Assembly (NCBI RefSeq): GCF_025345615.1
Contig: NZ_JAODWD010000005.1
Span: forward strand, 372,001 to 436,000
Source of the DNA: Mycobacterium deserti
GTDB taxonomy: Bacteria > Actinomycetota > Actinomycetes > Mycobacteriales > Mycobacteriaceae
Length of the DNA: 64,000 nucleotides
Direction of reading: 5' to 3'
The notes beneath the pieces are model-generated. The model was not told where the DNA came from. It searched no databases and was given only the letters and a program-made list of their open reading frames with translations. This document shows positions 23,698 to 33,936 of the stretch, one piece after another (positions within the stretch are counted from its first letter, which is position 1; each line of letters opens with the position of its first letter). A program made the translations under genes and the position numbers.

Positions 23698-25278
23698 TTA
23701 ACGCAGGAACTGGTTGGCGTTGTTCGCCAGGTCCAGAATGGGCTGCGGCAGTGCGCCGAGCGCGAACGTCACCGCCGCGGTGATCGTGACGACCGCGGTG
23801 CTCAGCACGCTCGGCACCACCACCTCCGGCGCGTCCTCGGGTGGATCGGTGAAGAACATCAGCACGATCACCCGCACGTAGAAGTACGCGGCCACCGCGC
23901 TGGCGACCACGCCGACGATCACCAACGGGATCGCCCCGCCCTCGCCGGCGGCCTTGAACACCGCGAACTTGCTGACGAAGCCACTGGTCAGCGGAATGCC
24001 CGCGAACGCGAGGAGGTACAGCGAGAACACTACGCCGACAACGGGATACCGTCTGCCGAGCCCGGCCCAGCGCGCCATCGCCGTGTCCTCGTCGCCGTCG
24101 GCGGTGTTGCGCACCAGGCTCACCACGGCGAAGGCGCCGACGGTGGAGAATCCGTAGGCGAACAGGTAGAACAGCGTCGAGGACAGTCCCGACTCGTTTC
24201 CGGCGATCACGCCGGTCAGGATGAACCCTGTGTGCGCCACTGCGGAGTAGGCCAGCATCCGTTTGACGTCGGTCTGCGTCACGGCGGTCACGGTGCCGAT
24301 CACCATCGTCAGAATCGCGACGGCCCACAGCACGGGCCGCCAGTCGTCGCGCAGTTCGGGCAGTGCCACGTAGAAGATGCGCAGCGTGGCGCCGAACGCC
24401 GCGATCTTGGTGGCGGCAGCCATGAACGCGGTGATGGGCGTCGGCGCACCCTGATACACGTCGGGGATCCAGGAGTGGAACGGCACAGCCCCGATCTTGA
24501 ACAGCAGTCCGACGAGCAGCAGGCCGGTGCCGATCAGCGCCAGCGAAGTCTTTCCGGATCCGGACGCCACCACGTCGGCGATGCCGCGCAGGTCCAGCGT
24601 GCCGGCGTAGCCGTACAACATCGCCGCCCCGAAAAGGAAGAACGCCGACGAGAACGCGCCCAGCAGAAAGTATTTCAGTGCAGCTTCCTGTGACAGTAGG
24701 CGGTGCCTGCGCGCGAGTCCGCACAACAGGTACAGCGGAAGCGACAGCACCTCCAGCGCGATGAACATCGTCAGCAGATCGTCGGCCGCCGGGAACAGCA
24801 GCATGCCGCCGATCGCGAACATCGTCAGCGGAAAGACCTCGGTCTGGATGATGCCGACCTTGGTCGCCAGCTGTTCGGCGACCGCGCCGGGAATGGCCGA
24901 CGCCTGCGGCGTGAACGCGTCCAGGCCGCGCCCGGCGGGCATTCCGTCGGCCTGTGCGCCGATCTGGCGTTCGGCGATGAGCAGGATGCCCAGCACGCCG
25001 ACCACCAGGATGGTGGCCTGAAGGAACAGGGCGGGTGTGTCGATGACGACCGCGCCCATCACGGCGGACTGGCCGACGGTGCCGTGCATGTCGCGGGCGA
25101 GCACTACGACGGCGGCTACTGCGGCGGCCAAACCGCCGAGGCTGAGGACCAGTTGCGCGCCGTAGCGACTCGTGCGGGGCAGGAAGGCCTCGACGAGTAC
25201 GCCGGCGATGGCCACCCCGAACACGATCAGCATCGGGGACAGCAGGCCGTACTCGACGGTGGGGGCTTGCAGGTTCAT
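23698..25278 (-). CDS. nuoN: NADH-quinone oxidoreductase subunit N
   Basis: 526 residues, about 14 transmembrane helices; an antiporter-like proton-pumping subunit of complex I. LKYFLLGAFSSAFFLFGAA and the Lys/His-bearing helices around KIGAVPFHSWIPDVYQGAPT are the conserved channel segments. It overlaps nuoM by 4 bases (start at 25278, nuoM stop at 25275). Last nuo gene; a crotonase gene follows. Confidence 0.95.
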   Translation of the reverse strand: MNLQAPTVEYGLLSPMLIVFGVAIAGVLVEAFLPRTSRYGAQLVLSLGGLAAAVAAVVVLARDMHGTVGQSAVMGAVVIDTPALFLQATILVVGVLGILLIAERQIGAQADGMPAGRGLDAFTPQASAIPGAVAEQLATKVGIIQTEVFPLTMFAIGGMLLFPAADDLLTMFIALEVLSLPLYLLCGLARRHRLLSQEAALKYFLLGAFSSAFFLFGAAMLYGYAGTLDLRGIADVVASGSGKTSLALIGTGLLLVGLLFKIGAVPFHSWIPDVYQGAPTPITAFMAAATKIAAFGATLRIFYVALPELRDDWRPVLWAVAILTMVIGTVTAVTQTDVKRMLAYSAVAHTGFILTGVIAGNESGLSSTLFYLFAYGFSTVGAFAVVSLVRNTADGDEDTAMARWAGLGRRYPVVGVVFSLYLLAFAGIPLTSGFVSKFAVFKAAGEGGAIPLVIVGVVASAVAAYFYVRVIVLMFFTDPPEDAPEVVVPSVLSTAVVTITAAVTFALGALPQPILDLANNANQFLR

Positions 25279-26846
25279 CGCATCGGCCCTTCGGCGATCG
25301 GGGCAACCGGGTCAGGCTGGTCGATGGTGGTCAGCGTGTGGGTGACCGCGGGGTTGATCACGTCCAACGCGGGTTTCGGATACACCCCGAGACCGATCAG
25401 CAGCGCGATCAGTGGTGCGACGACCAGGACTTCCCGGGGCACCAGATCCCGCAGCCGCTCGTTGCCGTCCTTGACCGGCCCGGTCATCATCCGTTGGTAC
25501 ATCCACAGGATGTAGACGGCCGACAACACCAACGCGGTTGCGGCGACGACCGCGAACACCGGGTAGCGGGTGAACGTGCCGATCAGGACCAGGAATTCGC
25601 TGATGAACGGCGCCAGTCCGGGCAGGGAAAGGGTCGCCAGGCCGGAAACCAGGAACGTGCCGGCCAGCACAGGAGCCACCTTCTGCACGCCGCCGTAGGA
25701 CTCGATGAGACGAGATCCCTGCCGTGACACCAGGAATCCGGCGATCAGGAACAGTGCCGCCGTCGACAGGCCGTGGTTGACCATGTACAACGTCGAGCCG
25801 GACTGCCCCTGGCTCGTCATCGCGAAGATGCCGAGGATGATGAACCCGAAGTGGGAGATCGATGTGTACGCGATCAAACGCATGACGTCGGTCTGCCCGA
25901 TCGCCACTATCGCGCCGTACACGATGCCGATCACCGCGAGCGTGATGATCAGCGGCCGGAAATACGTTGCGGAGTCAGGGAACAACTGCAGGCAGTAGCG
26001 CAGCATGCCGAACGTGCCGACCTTGTCCATGATCGCCATCATCAGCACCGCGCTCGCGGGTGTGGCTTCGACCGCCGCGTCGGGCAGCCAGCGGTGGAAC
26101 GGCCACAGGGGTGCCTTGATCGCGAACGCGAACATGAATCCGAGGAACAGCAGGTTCATCACCGCCGGGTTGACGACGAAGTCGCCGCTCGACACGGCGG
26201 CGACGATCTGCCGGAAGTCGAACGTGCCGGCCTCGAAGGCGTCGCTTCCCGCCGTCACGACGTAGAGACCGATCACCGCGGCCAGCATGATCAGGCCGCC
26301 GAACAGGTTGTACAGCAGGAACTTCACCGCGGCCTTCGAACGGCCCGCGCCGCCGAAGCCACCGATGAGGAAGTACATCGGAATCAGCATCGCCTCGAAG
26401 AACACGTAGAACAGCAGCACGTCGAGCGAGACGAGGGACATGATCACCATGCCCTCGACGGCCAGCGTCAGCGCGAAATACGCGTGCGTGGAACGGCCGC
26501 CCCATGCGCCCTCGTCGCTGACGTCGTTCCACCCGGCGACCAGCAGCAGCGGCACCAGCACCGCAGTGAGTGCGACGATCGCCAGCGCGATGCCGTCGAG
26601 GCCGAGGATGTAGCCGGTGCCGAACGACGGAATCCAGCGGTGCGCCTCGACGAACTGATACTGCTCACCGCCGGGGTCGAACTGCACCGCGAGCAGCGCG
26701 GTGATGGCGAGCACGGCGATCGATACGACGAGTGCAATCCATTTGGCCGCTGCGCGCATCGGCGCGGGAAGCAGGATCACCACGGCGGCGCCGAGGATCG
26801 GCACCGCCCACAGCACCGTCAACCACGGAAACGACGTCACCACCAC
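25275..26846 (-). CDS. nuoM: NADH-quinone oxidoreductase subunit M
   Basis: 523 residues, multi-spanning membrane subunit of complex I with the antiporter-like fold. Key segments: KFLLYNLFGGLIMLAAVIGL, KAPLWPFHRWLPDAAVEATP (channel Lys) and the YTSISHFGFIILG helix. The glutamate of the TM5 helix is seen in FFEAMLIPMYFLIG. Overlaps nuoL (start 28717, stop 26837) by 10 bases and nuoN by 4. Confidence 0.95.
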   Translation of the reverse strand: MVVTSFPWLTVLWAVPILGAAVVILLPAPMRAAAKWIALVVSIAVLAITALLAVQFDPGGEQYQFVEAHRWIPSFGTGYILGLDGIALAIVALTAVLVPLLLVAGWNDVSDEGAWGGRSTHAYFALTLAVEGMVIMSLVSLDVLLFYVFFEAMLIPMYFLIGGFGGAGRSKAAVKFLLYNLFGGLIMLAAVIGLYVVTAGSDAFEAGTFDFRQIVAAVSSGDFVVNPAVMNLLFLGFMFAFAIKAPLWPFHRWLPDAAVEATPASAVLMMAIMDKVGTFGMLRYCLQLFPDSATYFRPLIITLAVIGIVYGAIVAIGQTDVMRLIAYTSISHFGFIILGIFAMTSQGQSGSTLYMVNHGLSTAALFLIAGFLVSRQGSRLIESYGGVQKVAPVLAGTFLVSGLATLSLPGLAPFISEFLVLIGTFTRYPVFAVVAATALVLSAVYILWMYQRMMTGPVKDGNERLRDLVPREVLVVAPLIALLIGLGVYPKPALDVINPAVTHTLTTIDQPDPVAPIAEGPMR

Positions 26847-28717
26847 TGCACCGCCAGAATCGAGCCGACCACCAGCACCGCGCCCGCCAACATCGTCAGC
26901 GCGTAGGAGCGGGCGAAACCGGTCTGAAACTTCCTGAGTCCACCCGATGATCGGGACACCAGGGCGGCAAGCCCAGAGCCCGCACCGTCGACTGCTTCGT
27001 CGTCGATCTCCACCAGCCCCCTGGTCAGCAACTGTCCCGGCCGCATGAACACCTCTTCGTTGAGGGCGTCACCGTACAAATCGCGACGGGCCGCGACCGT
27101 GAGCGCCGATCCGGCGGGCACCTCCGCGGGCACCGCTTGCCTGCCGTACATCCGGTAGGCGATCGCGATGCCGACCGCGACGACCCCGAGGATCACCGTG
27201 GTCACCAGCCAAACCGGTGCGACGTGGTGGATTTCGTGGGTGCCGACGACTGGCTCCAGCCAGTGCTCGAGCGTGCCGCCGACGGCCAGCGCACCACCGG
27301 AGACCACCGAGCCGATCGCGAGCAGGACCATCGGCCACGTCATCACCTTTGGTGACTCGTGTGGATGAATGTCCGACCCCCAACGCTTTTCGCCGAAGAA
27401 CGTCATCAGCATCACCCGCGTCATGTAGAACGCGGTGATCCCGGCGCCGAGGATGGCGGCTCCGCCGAGGAGGTAGCCCTTGACGCCGCCCGCTCCCAGC
27501 GCGGCCTCGATGATGCCGTCCTTGGAGAAGAAGCCGGCCAGCGGCGGCACCCCGATGATCGCGAGGTACCCGAGCCCGAACGTGATGAAGGTGATCGGCA
27601 GCGCTTTGCGCAGTCCGCCGTAGCGGCGCATGTCGACCTCGTCGTTCATCGCGTGCATCACCGACCCGGCGCCGAGGAACAGCCCGGCCTTGAAGAAACC
27701 GTGGGTGAGCAGGTGCATGATCGCGAACGCGTATCCGGCGGGTCCGAGGCCGGCGGCGAGCACCATGTAGCCGATCTGCGACATCGTCGACGCCGCAAGC
27801 GCTTTCTTGATGTCGTCCTTCGCGCACCCGATGATCGCGCCGAACAGCAGCGTGACCGCGCCCACGATCACGACCCCCAGTTGCGCGTTCGGTGCGAGGT
27901 CGAAGACGGGGCCGGAACGCACGATCAGGTAGACGCCCGCGGTCACCATCGTGGCGGCGTGGATCAGGGCCGACACCGGCGTGGGGCCCTCCATTGCGTC
28001 ACCCAGCCACGACTGCAGCGGCACCTGTGCCGACTTTCCGCACGCCGCCAGCAGTAGCAGCAGACCGATCGCCGTGAGCACGCCCTCGCCCACATCCGGT
28101 GCGGCGGCGAAAACACCTGCGAAAGAAACGGATCCGATGTGGGCGAACATAACCATCAGTGCGATGGCCAGGCCGATGTCGCCGACGCGGTTGACCACGA
28201 ACGCCTTCTTCGCCGCGGTGGCCGCCGACGGCTTGTGTGCCCAGAACCCGATCAACAGGTACGACGCCAGGCCGACACCCTCCCAGCCGACATACAGACC
28301 GAGGTAGTTGTCGGCGAGCACCAGCAGCAGCATCGCGGACAGGAACAGGTTCAGATAGGCGAAGAACCGGCGCCGCTCGGGGTCCAGGGCCATGTAGCCG
28401 ATCGAGTAGATGTGAATCAGGGAGCCGACACCGGTGATGAGCAGGACGAAGCACATCGACAACTGGTCCAGCTGCAACCCGAAGTCCACCTGTAGACCCG
28501 CCACCGGTACCCAGCTGAACAGCGCCTCGTGAATGGTGCGGTTGTCGGGGTCGCGCCCCAGCATGTCGACGAAGAGCACCGCCCCGACCGCGAACGATCC
28601 GAGCGAGGCCGCGCAGCCCAGCAGATGGCCCCAACTGTTCGTACGCCGCCCGGCCAGGAGAAGTATCGCTGCACCTGCCAGCGGCAGGGCGATCGTCAGC
28701 CACACAGGAGTCGTCAT
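26837..28717 (-). CDS. nuoL: NADH-quinone oxidoreductase subunit L
   Basis: 626 residues, the largest antiporter-like subunit. GWEGVGLASYLLIGFW carries the conserved TM5 glutamate, KAFVVNRVGDIGLAIALM the helix after it, and KSAQVPLQSWLGDAMEGPTP the channel lysine. The C-terminal part includes the long lateral amphipathic helix region before the last membrane helix. It lies 7 bases after nuoK. Confidence 0.95.
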   Translation of the reverse strand: MTTPVWLTIALPLAGAAILLLAGRRTNSWGHLLGCAASLGSFAVGAVLFVDMLGRDPDNRTIHEALFSWVPVAGLQVDFGLQLDQLSMCFVLLITGVGSLIHIYSIGYMALDPERRRFFAYLNLFLSAMLLLVLADNYLGLYVGWEGVGLASYLLIGFWAHKPSAATAAKKAFVVNRVGDIGLAIALMVMFAHIGSVSFAGVFAAAPDVGEGVLTAIGLLLLLAACGKSAQVPLQSWLGDAMEGPTPVSALIHAATMVTAGVYLIVRSGPVFDLAPNAQLGVVIVGAVTLLFGAIIGCAKDDIKKALAASTMSQIGYMVLAAGLGPAGYAFAIMHLLTHGFFKAGLFLGAGSVMHAMNDEVDMRRYGGLRKALPITFITFGLGYLAIIGVPPLAGFFSKDGIIEAALGAGGVKGYLLGGAAILGAGITAFYMTRVMLMTFFGEKRWGSDIHPHESPKVMTWPMVLLAIGSVVSGGALAVGGTLEHWLEPVVGTHEIHHVAPVWLVTTVILGVVAVGIAIAYRMYGRQAVPAEVPAGSALTVAARRDLYGDALNEEVFMRPGQLLTRGLVEIDDEAVDGAGSGLAALVSRSSGGLRKFQTGFARSYALTMLAGAVLVVGSILAVQWW

Positions 28718-28724
28718 CGCACCC

Positions 28725-29024
28725 TTAGTGTTTCAGCAGACTTGCGTCGTCAACCGAGGCCGAGCGGCGGGCCCGGAAGATGGTCATGATGATCGCCAAA
28801 CCGACCACCACTTCGCACGCGGCGACCACCATGGTGAAGAACGCCACCACCTGCCCGTCGAGTTGACCGTGCATCCGGGAGAACGTCACGAAAGCCAGGT
28901 TGCAGGCGTTGAGCATCAGCTCGACGCACATGAACATCACGATGGCACTGCGCCGCAACAGCACACCGGCGGCGCCGATGGTGAACAGCAGCGCAGCCAG
29001 ATAGAGATAGTTGTCGGGATTCAC
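28725..29024 (-). CDS. nuoK: NADH-quinone oxidoreductase subunit K
   Basis: 99 residues, three transmembrane helices. The proton-channel glutamates are in the second helix (VMFMCVELMLNACNLAF) and the third (VVAACEVVVGLAIIMTIF). Overlaps nuoJ by 4 bases. Confidence 0.95.
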   Translation of the reverse strand: MNPDNYLYLAALLFTIGAAGVLLRRSAIVMFMCVELMLNACNLAFVTFSRMHGQLDGQVVAFFTMVVAACEVVVGLAIIMTIFRARRSASVDDASLLKH

Positions 29025-29791
29025 TCATCACCTCCGCTGCCGTTCGTCTGACCGACGGTGCGCTTCTGCAGCAGGGCGCTGACCGACAGCTCGGACGCTG
29101 ACCCGTCGGGAAGACGTGCCGCGACGTCGACGGCGTTGTTGCGCGCGTAGACACCGGGGTTCGGCAGCGTCGTCGGGTGCCCGCCGGGTTTGAAGCGCTC
29201 CTCGGCCAACTCGCGCTGGGTCATCCGGCGTTCGAACCGCTCCCGGTGCGCCAGCACCATGGCCCCGAGGGCCGCGGTGATCAGCAGGGCACCAGTCAGT
29301 TCGAACGCCCAGAGGTACTGGGTGAAGATCAACGCGGCAAGACCCTCCACGTTGCCGTTCGCATTGGCCTGCGTCAGGCCGGTGAACCCGCCCACCGAGA
29401 CGCTGCCGATCCCCGCGATGAGCAGCAGTCCGAAGCCGATGCCGACGGCGACCGCCGCAATGCGTTGTCCCCGAATTGTTTCGACCAACGACTCGGAGGA
29501 GTCGACGCCGATGAGCATCACCACGAACAGGAAGAGCATCATCACGGCGCCGGTGTAGACGACGACCTGCACCACGCCGAGGAACAGCGCGTCCTGGGCG
29601 ATGTAGAAGACGGCCAACACGATCATCGTGGTGGCCAGGAACATCGCCGAGTACACCGCTTTCGGTGCGGTGACGACTCCCAGCGCACCGAGCACCGCGA
29701 CAGTGCCCAGTACCCAGAACAGCACCGCCTCGGTTGTGGAGGTGCGGCCGGCGACATCGGCGGCCGCGTTCGCGAGGAACTCGAGGGTCAC
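29021..29791 (-). CDS. nuoJ: NADH-quinone oxidoreductase subunit J
   Basis: 256 residues with five transmembrane helices; LFLGVVQVVVYTGAVMMLFL is the conserved pi-bulge helix of ND6/NuoJ. The start is GTG 29791, overlapping the nuoI stop by 4 bases. The ~60-residue polar C-terminus (QRELAEERFKPGGHPTTL...) goes beyond the membrane part, as in other mycobacteria. Confidence 0.95.
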   Translation of the reverse strand: MTLEFLANAAADVAGRTSTTEAVLFWVLGTVAVLGALGVVTAPKAVYSAMFLATTMIVLAVFYIAQDALFLGVVQVVVYTGAVMMLFLFVVMLIGVDSSESLVETIRGQRIAAVAVGIGFGLLLIAGIGSVSVGGFTGLTQANANGNVEGLAALIFTQYLWAFELTGALLITAALGAMVLAHRERFERRMTQRELAEERFKPGGHPTTLPNPGVYARNNAVDVAARLPDGSASELSVSALLQKRTVGQTNGSGGDE

Positions 29792-30312
29792 CTGGCGTCC
29801 CCGGCGAGAGGCGCGATGTTGCCTCGGTAGTAGTCCTCGTCGGTGCTGCCCTCGGCCATCGGATGCGGCGGCGGCAGCATACCGGACTCCAGCGGAGCGA
29901 GCAGCTTGTCCTTGCCCCAGATGAGGTCGGCGCGGTTGTCGTCGGCCATCTCGTACTCGTTGGTCATGGTCAGGGCGCGGGTGGGGCAGGCCTCGATGCA
30001 CAGACCGCACCCGATGCACCGCAGATAGTTGATCTGGTAGACCCGGCCGTACCGCTCACCGGGGGAGAACCGTTCGTCCTCGGTGTTGTCGGCGCCCTCG
30101 ACGAAGATGGCGTCAGCTGGGCAGGCCCATGCGCACAACTCGCAGCCGATGCACTTCTCCAGCCCGTCGGGATACCGGTTGAGTTGGTGGCGGCCGTGAT
30201 AGCGCTTGGCCACCGGACCCGGCTTCTCCGGATACTGCTCGGTGAGCCGCTTTTTGAACATCGTGCCGAACGTGACCCTGAAACCTGCGATCGCATCGAA
30301 GAACTTAGGCAT
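29788..30312 (-). CDS. nuoI: NADH-quinone oxidoreductase subunit I
   Basis: 174 residues. Two ferredoxin-type 4Fe-4S motifs: C54, C57, C60, C64 (CIGCELCAWACP) and C99, C102, C105, C109 (CIGCGLCIEACP). These hold clusters N6a and N6b, which pass electrons toward NuoB. Starts 8 bases inside nuoH's 3' end (nuoH stop 30305). Confidence 0.95.
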   Translation of the reverse strand: MPKFFDAIAGFRVTFGTMFKKRLTEQYPEKPGPVAKRYHGRHQLNRYPDGLEKCIGCELCAWACPADAIFVEGADNTEDERFSPGERYGRVYQINYLRCIGCGLCIEACPTRALTMTNEYEMADDNRADLIWGKDKLLAPLESGMLPPPHPMAEGSTDEDYYRGNIAPLAGDAR

Positions 30313-31552
30313 TCGTCGCCTCCTTTGAAGCCGTCCCCTTCGGGGCCTCGGTAGGCAGGGGCGGCACCGGGAAAACGCCGGTGTCCACTGCCTGCTTCGG
30401 GATGTTCCGAATCTTTCTGGCCTGCAGGGTCCGCCACAGCGCGAACAGCAGAAGCAGCGCCACCACGGCGCCCACGGCGACCAGGCCGCTGGACAGCTGG
30501 TCGTAGCCCTGGTTGCGCAGGCTGCGGGTGGTGGCGACGATCATGATCCAGGCCAGTGAGACCGGGATTAGGATCTTCCAACCCATGGCCATGAACTGGT
30601 CGTACCTCATCCTCGGCAGGGTTCCGCGCAGCCAGAAGAACAGGAACAGGAACGCCCAGACCTTGCCGGTGAACCAGAGAAGCGGCCACCATCCGGTGTT
30701 CGCGCCGTCCCACATGTTGATCGGCCATGGTGCGTGCCACCCGCCGAGGAACAAGGTGGTCGCCAGCGCGGACACGGTCGCCATGTTGACGTACTCGGCG
30801 AGCATGAACATCGCGAACTTGATCGAGGAGTATTCGGTGTGGAAACCACCGACCAGTTCGCCTTCGGCTTCGGGCAGATCGAATGGCGCGCGGTTGGTTT
30901 CGCCGACCATCGACGTCACGTAGATGATGAACGACGGCAGCAGCGGGAAGATGTACCACAGCCCGTCCTGGCTGGCCACGATCCCGGACGTCGACATCGT
31001 GCCCGCGTAGATGAACACGGCGGCGAAGGACAAAGCCATCGCGATTTCGTAGGAGATGACCTGCGCGCTCGATCGCAGGCCGCCCAGCAGCGGATAGGTG
31101 GATCCCGACGCCCAGCCCGCCAACACGATTCCGTACACGCCGATCGACGTGGCGGCCAGGATGTAGAGCACCGCGACGGGCATGTCGGTGAGCTGCAACG
31201 CCGTGCGGTGACCGAACACCGACACCTCGCCGCCCATCGGGATCACGGCGAACGCGATGAAGGCGGGAACGACCGAGATGACCGGTGCGGCAAGGTAGAT
31301 GAACTTGTCCACGCCGGCGGGGATGAGGCCCTCTTTCAACGCCAGCTTCACACCGTCCACCAGCGACTGCAGCAGCCCCCACGGTCCAACGCGGTTGGGG
31401 CCGGGTCGCATCTGCATCCAACCGAGGATCTTGCGCTCGATCAGAATCGCGGTGAGCACGGTCAGCATCAGGAAGACGAAGATCAGCAGCGCCTTGGCGA
31501 GAATCAGCCACCAAGGATCGTGGCCGAACAGCGTCGGATCCGGATAGGTCAT
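30305..31552 (-). CDS. nuoH: NADH-quinone oxidoreductase subunit H
   Basis: 415 residues, about eight membrane helices. ERKILGWMQMRPGPNRVGPW is the conserved quinone-chamber loop and ETNRAPFDLPEAEGELVGGF the acidic loop that links the Q site to the proton channels. ATG 31552 (MTYPDPTLF) is the start, overlapping the nuoG stop by 4 bases; the longer open frame upstream is nuoG sequence in another frame. Confidence 0.95.
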   Translation of the reverse strand: MTYPDPTLFGHDPWWLILAKALLIFVFLMLTVLTAILIERKILGWMQMRPGPNRVGPWGLLQSLVDGVKLALKEGLIPAGVDKFIYLAAPVISVVPAFIAFAVIPMGGEVSVFGHRTALQLTDMPVAVLYILAATSIGVYGIVLAGWASGSTYPLLGGLRSSAQVISYEIAMALSFAAVFIYAGTMSTSGIVASQDGLWYIFPLLPSFIIYVTSMVGETNRAPFDLPEAEGELVGGFHTEYSSIKFAMFMLAEYVNMATVSALATTLFLGGWHAPWPINMWDGANTGWWPLLWFTGKVWAFLFLFFWLRGTLPRMRYDQFMAMGWKILIPVSLAWIMIVATTRSLRNQGYDQLSSGLVAVGAVVALLLLFALWRTLQARKIRNIPKQAVDTGVFPVPPLPTEAPKGTASKEATNA

Positions 31553-33936
31553 CGCGCCGCCCGTCCGATCGAGACGACGGCTCCGGCGGTGACACCGAGG
31601 TTGCGGTGCACCCCCGAGCCGGTGGAGTTCAGGGGAACCCACACGGTGCCGTCAGTCATCTCGGTGATGACCAGCGGCAGCGTGATCTGCCCGCGGTCGG
31701 TGCTCACGGTCACCAAATCGTCTTCGGCGGCGCCGATTCCACTCGCGGTGGCCGCCGACATCCGCGCGACCGGAGCGTGCGCGGTCCCCGCCAGGTGCGG
31801 TTCGCCGTCCTGCAGGCGTCCCGCGTCCAGCAGCATGCGCCAGCCGGCCAGCACCGCCTGCCCGGCGCCCGCGTGCGTGGGCTGCGCCGCCTGCACTGTC
31901 GGACCGCTCAGCCGCGGGCCCCCCCACAGTCCGAGACGCGCCATCTCCTCGCCGGCGGCCGTCGCGCTGGACATGTTCAGGTCGATACCGAACTCGTCGG
32001 CGAGGAACTGCAACACCCGCCGGTCCGGCGCGGCGTTGCTCTGCAGCGACGGCCCGAACGGACGAATTCGTCCTTCCCAGTTCAGGAAAGCGCCGTCCTT
32101 CTCGACCACCGGCGCGACCGGGAACACCACGTCGGCACGTTCGGTGACCGCGCTCTCCCGCAGTTCCAAACTCAGCACGAAGGGGGCGGCCTCGATCGCG
32201 GCCAGCGCCGCGTCCGGGTCGGCGAGATCGTCCGGTTCCACGCCGGCGACCACCAGGGCGCCCAACTCGCCGCGTCGCGCCGCGTCGAGGATGCCCGTGG
32301 TGTCGCGGCCCGGAGTGCTCGGCACCTCGGCGACGTTCCAGCCGGCGGCGGCCTGTTCGCGCGCGACCGGATCGGACACCGGTCGGCCACCGGGCAGCAG
32401 GTTGGGCAGCGCACCGGCCTCCAGTGCGCCGCGTTCGCCGGCCCGCCGCGGGATCCAGGCCAGCCGGGCGCCGGTCGCGGCCGCCAACCTGCCTGCGGCC
32501 GAGAAGGCACCGGGTGAGGTGGCGAGGCGTTCGCCGACGAGGATGACAGCGCCGGGCAGGTTCAGGTGCTCGTCGTCGGCCAGACCGTCGAGCGCAGCGG
32601 CCTCACCACCTGGCGCAGCGGCGATCAGCTGGCCGCGCAGTTTGACAAGGGCGCGCGAGGCGAACGGGGCAATCGCCTTGACCTGCAAGGCTTTTTTGCG
32701 GACGGCCTTGCGCAGCCGCAGAAAGACGATCGGCGACTCCTCTTCCGGTTCGAACCCGGCGAGCAGTACCGCAGGCGCGTTCTCCAGGTCGGTGTAGGTG
32801 ACCGTCATCGGTTGGCCCGCAACGTGGGCGGCGAGGAAGTCAGCCTCCTCGGCGCTGTGCGGCCGCGCGCGGAAGTCGACGTCGTTGGTCTTGAGCACCA
32901 TTCGGGCGAACTTCGCATAGGCGTAGGCATCCTCGACCGTCACCCGTCCGCCGACGAGCACTCCGGCACTGCCCCGCGCGGCGGCCAGGCCGGCGCACGC
33001 CACGCTGATCGCCTCCGACCAGGAGGCCGGACGCAGCGTGCCGTCGTCGCGGACCAGCGGTGTGGTGATGCGGTCGCCCTGCCCGGTGTAGGTGAAGGCC
33101 CAGCGACCTTTGTCGCAGTTCCACTCCTCGTTCACCTGCGGATCGTCACCTGCCAAGCGGCGCAACACTTTTCCGCGCCGGTGGTCGGTGCGCTGGACGC
33201 ATCCCGACGAGCAGTGCTCGCACACGCTGGGGCTGGAGACCAAGTCGAAAGGCCGGGCGCGAAACCGGTAGGCCGCGCCGGTGAGCGCGCCGACCGGACA
33301 GATCTGCACGGTGTTGCCCGAGTAGTACGACTGGAACGGTTCCCCAGGGGCGATCCCGACCTGTTGCAGCGCGCCGCGCTCGAGCAGATCGATGAACGGG
33401 TCGCCCGCAATCTGCTCGGAGAACCGGGTGCAGCGTGCGCAGAGCACACAGCGTTCCCGGTCGAGCAGCACCTCCGAGGAAATGTTGATCGGCTTCGGGA
33501 ACGTCCTTTTGACGTCCTCGAAGCGGGTTTCGGTGCGGCCGTTGGACATCGCCTGATTCTGCAAAGGGCATTCGCCGCCCTTGTCGCACACCGGGCAGTC
33601 CAGGGGATGGTTGATGAGCAGCAACTCCATCACGCCCTGCTGCGCCTTGTCGGCGGTCGCCGAGGTGAACTGGGTGCGCACCACCATGTCGGGGGTGCAG
33701 GTGGTGGTGCACGACGCCATCGGCTTGCGCTGGCCCTCGACCTCGACCAGGCACTGTCTGCACGCGCCGACCGGGTCGAGCAGCGGATGGTCACAGAACC
33801 GGGGGATCTGTACACCGAGCAGTTCGGCGGCGCGAATCACCAATGTGCCCTTCGGCACGCTGAGTTGGACGCCGTCGATGGTCATGCTCACCATCTCGAC
33901 GTCGGCCGCGGCGCCAGTGTCGGCGGTCTGCGTCAT
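31549..33936 (-). CDS. nuoG: NADH-quinone oxidoreductase subunit G
   Basis: 795 residues. N-terminal 2Fe-2S ligands (PRFCDHPLLDPVGACRQCLV), the His/Cys 4Fe-4S motif with CPVCDKGGECPLQ, a second 4Fe-4S set (CVLCARCTRF) and the N7 motif CEHCSSGC...C, which is kept here although many lineages lose it. A molybdopterin-oxidoreductase-like domain without cofactor function follows. Start ATG 33936, sharing one base with the nuoF stop. Confidence 0.95.
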   Translation of the reverse strand: MTQTADTGAAADVEMVSMTIDGVQLSVPKGTLVIRAAELLGVQIPRFCDHPLLDPVGACRQCLVEVEGQRKPMASCTTTCTPDMVVRTQFTSATADKAQQGVMELLLINHPLDCPVCDKGGECPLQNQAMSNGRTETRFEDVKRTFPKPINISSEVLLDRERCVLCARCTRFSEQIAGDPFIDLLERGALQQVGIAPGEPFQSYYSGNTVQICPVGALTGAAYRFRARPFDLVSSPSVCEHCSSGCVQRTDHRRGKVLRRLAGDDPQVNEEWNCDKGRWAFTYTGQGDRITTPLVRDDGTLRPASWSEAISVACAGLAAARGSAGVLVGGRVTVEDAYAYAKFARMVLKTNDVDFRARPHSAEEADFLAAHVAGQPMTVTYTDLENAPAVLLAGFEPEEESPIVFLRLRKAVRKKALQVKAIAPFASRALVKLRGQLIAAAPGGEAAALDGLADDEHLNLPGAVILVGERLATSPGAFSAAGRLAAATGARLAWIPRRAGERGALEAGALPNLLPGGRPVSDPVAREQAAAGWNVAEVPSTPGRDTTGILDAARRGELGALVVAGVEPDDLADPDAALAAIEAAPFVLSLELRESAVTERADVVFPVAPVVEKDGAFLNWEGRIRPFGPSLQSNAAPDRRVLQFLADEFGIDLNMSSATAAGEEMARLGLWGGPRLSGPTVQAAQPTHAGAGQAVLAGWRMLLDAGRLQDGEPHLAGTAHAPVARMSAATASGIGAAEDDLVTVSTDRGQITLPLVITEMTDGTVWVPLNSTGSGVHRNLGVTAGAVVSIGRAAR

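Noticed and set aside
23621..25306. 561-codon minus-strand frame over nuoN
   Set aside because: Same strand but wrong frame; the product is Arg/Gly-rich and the other frame is an obvious NuoN.
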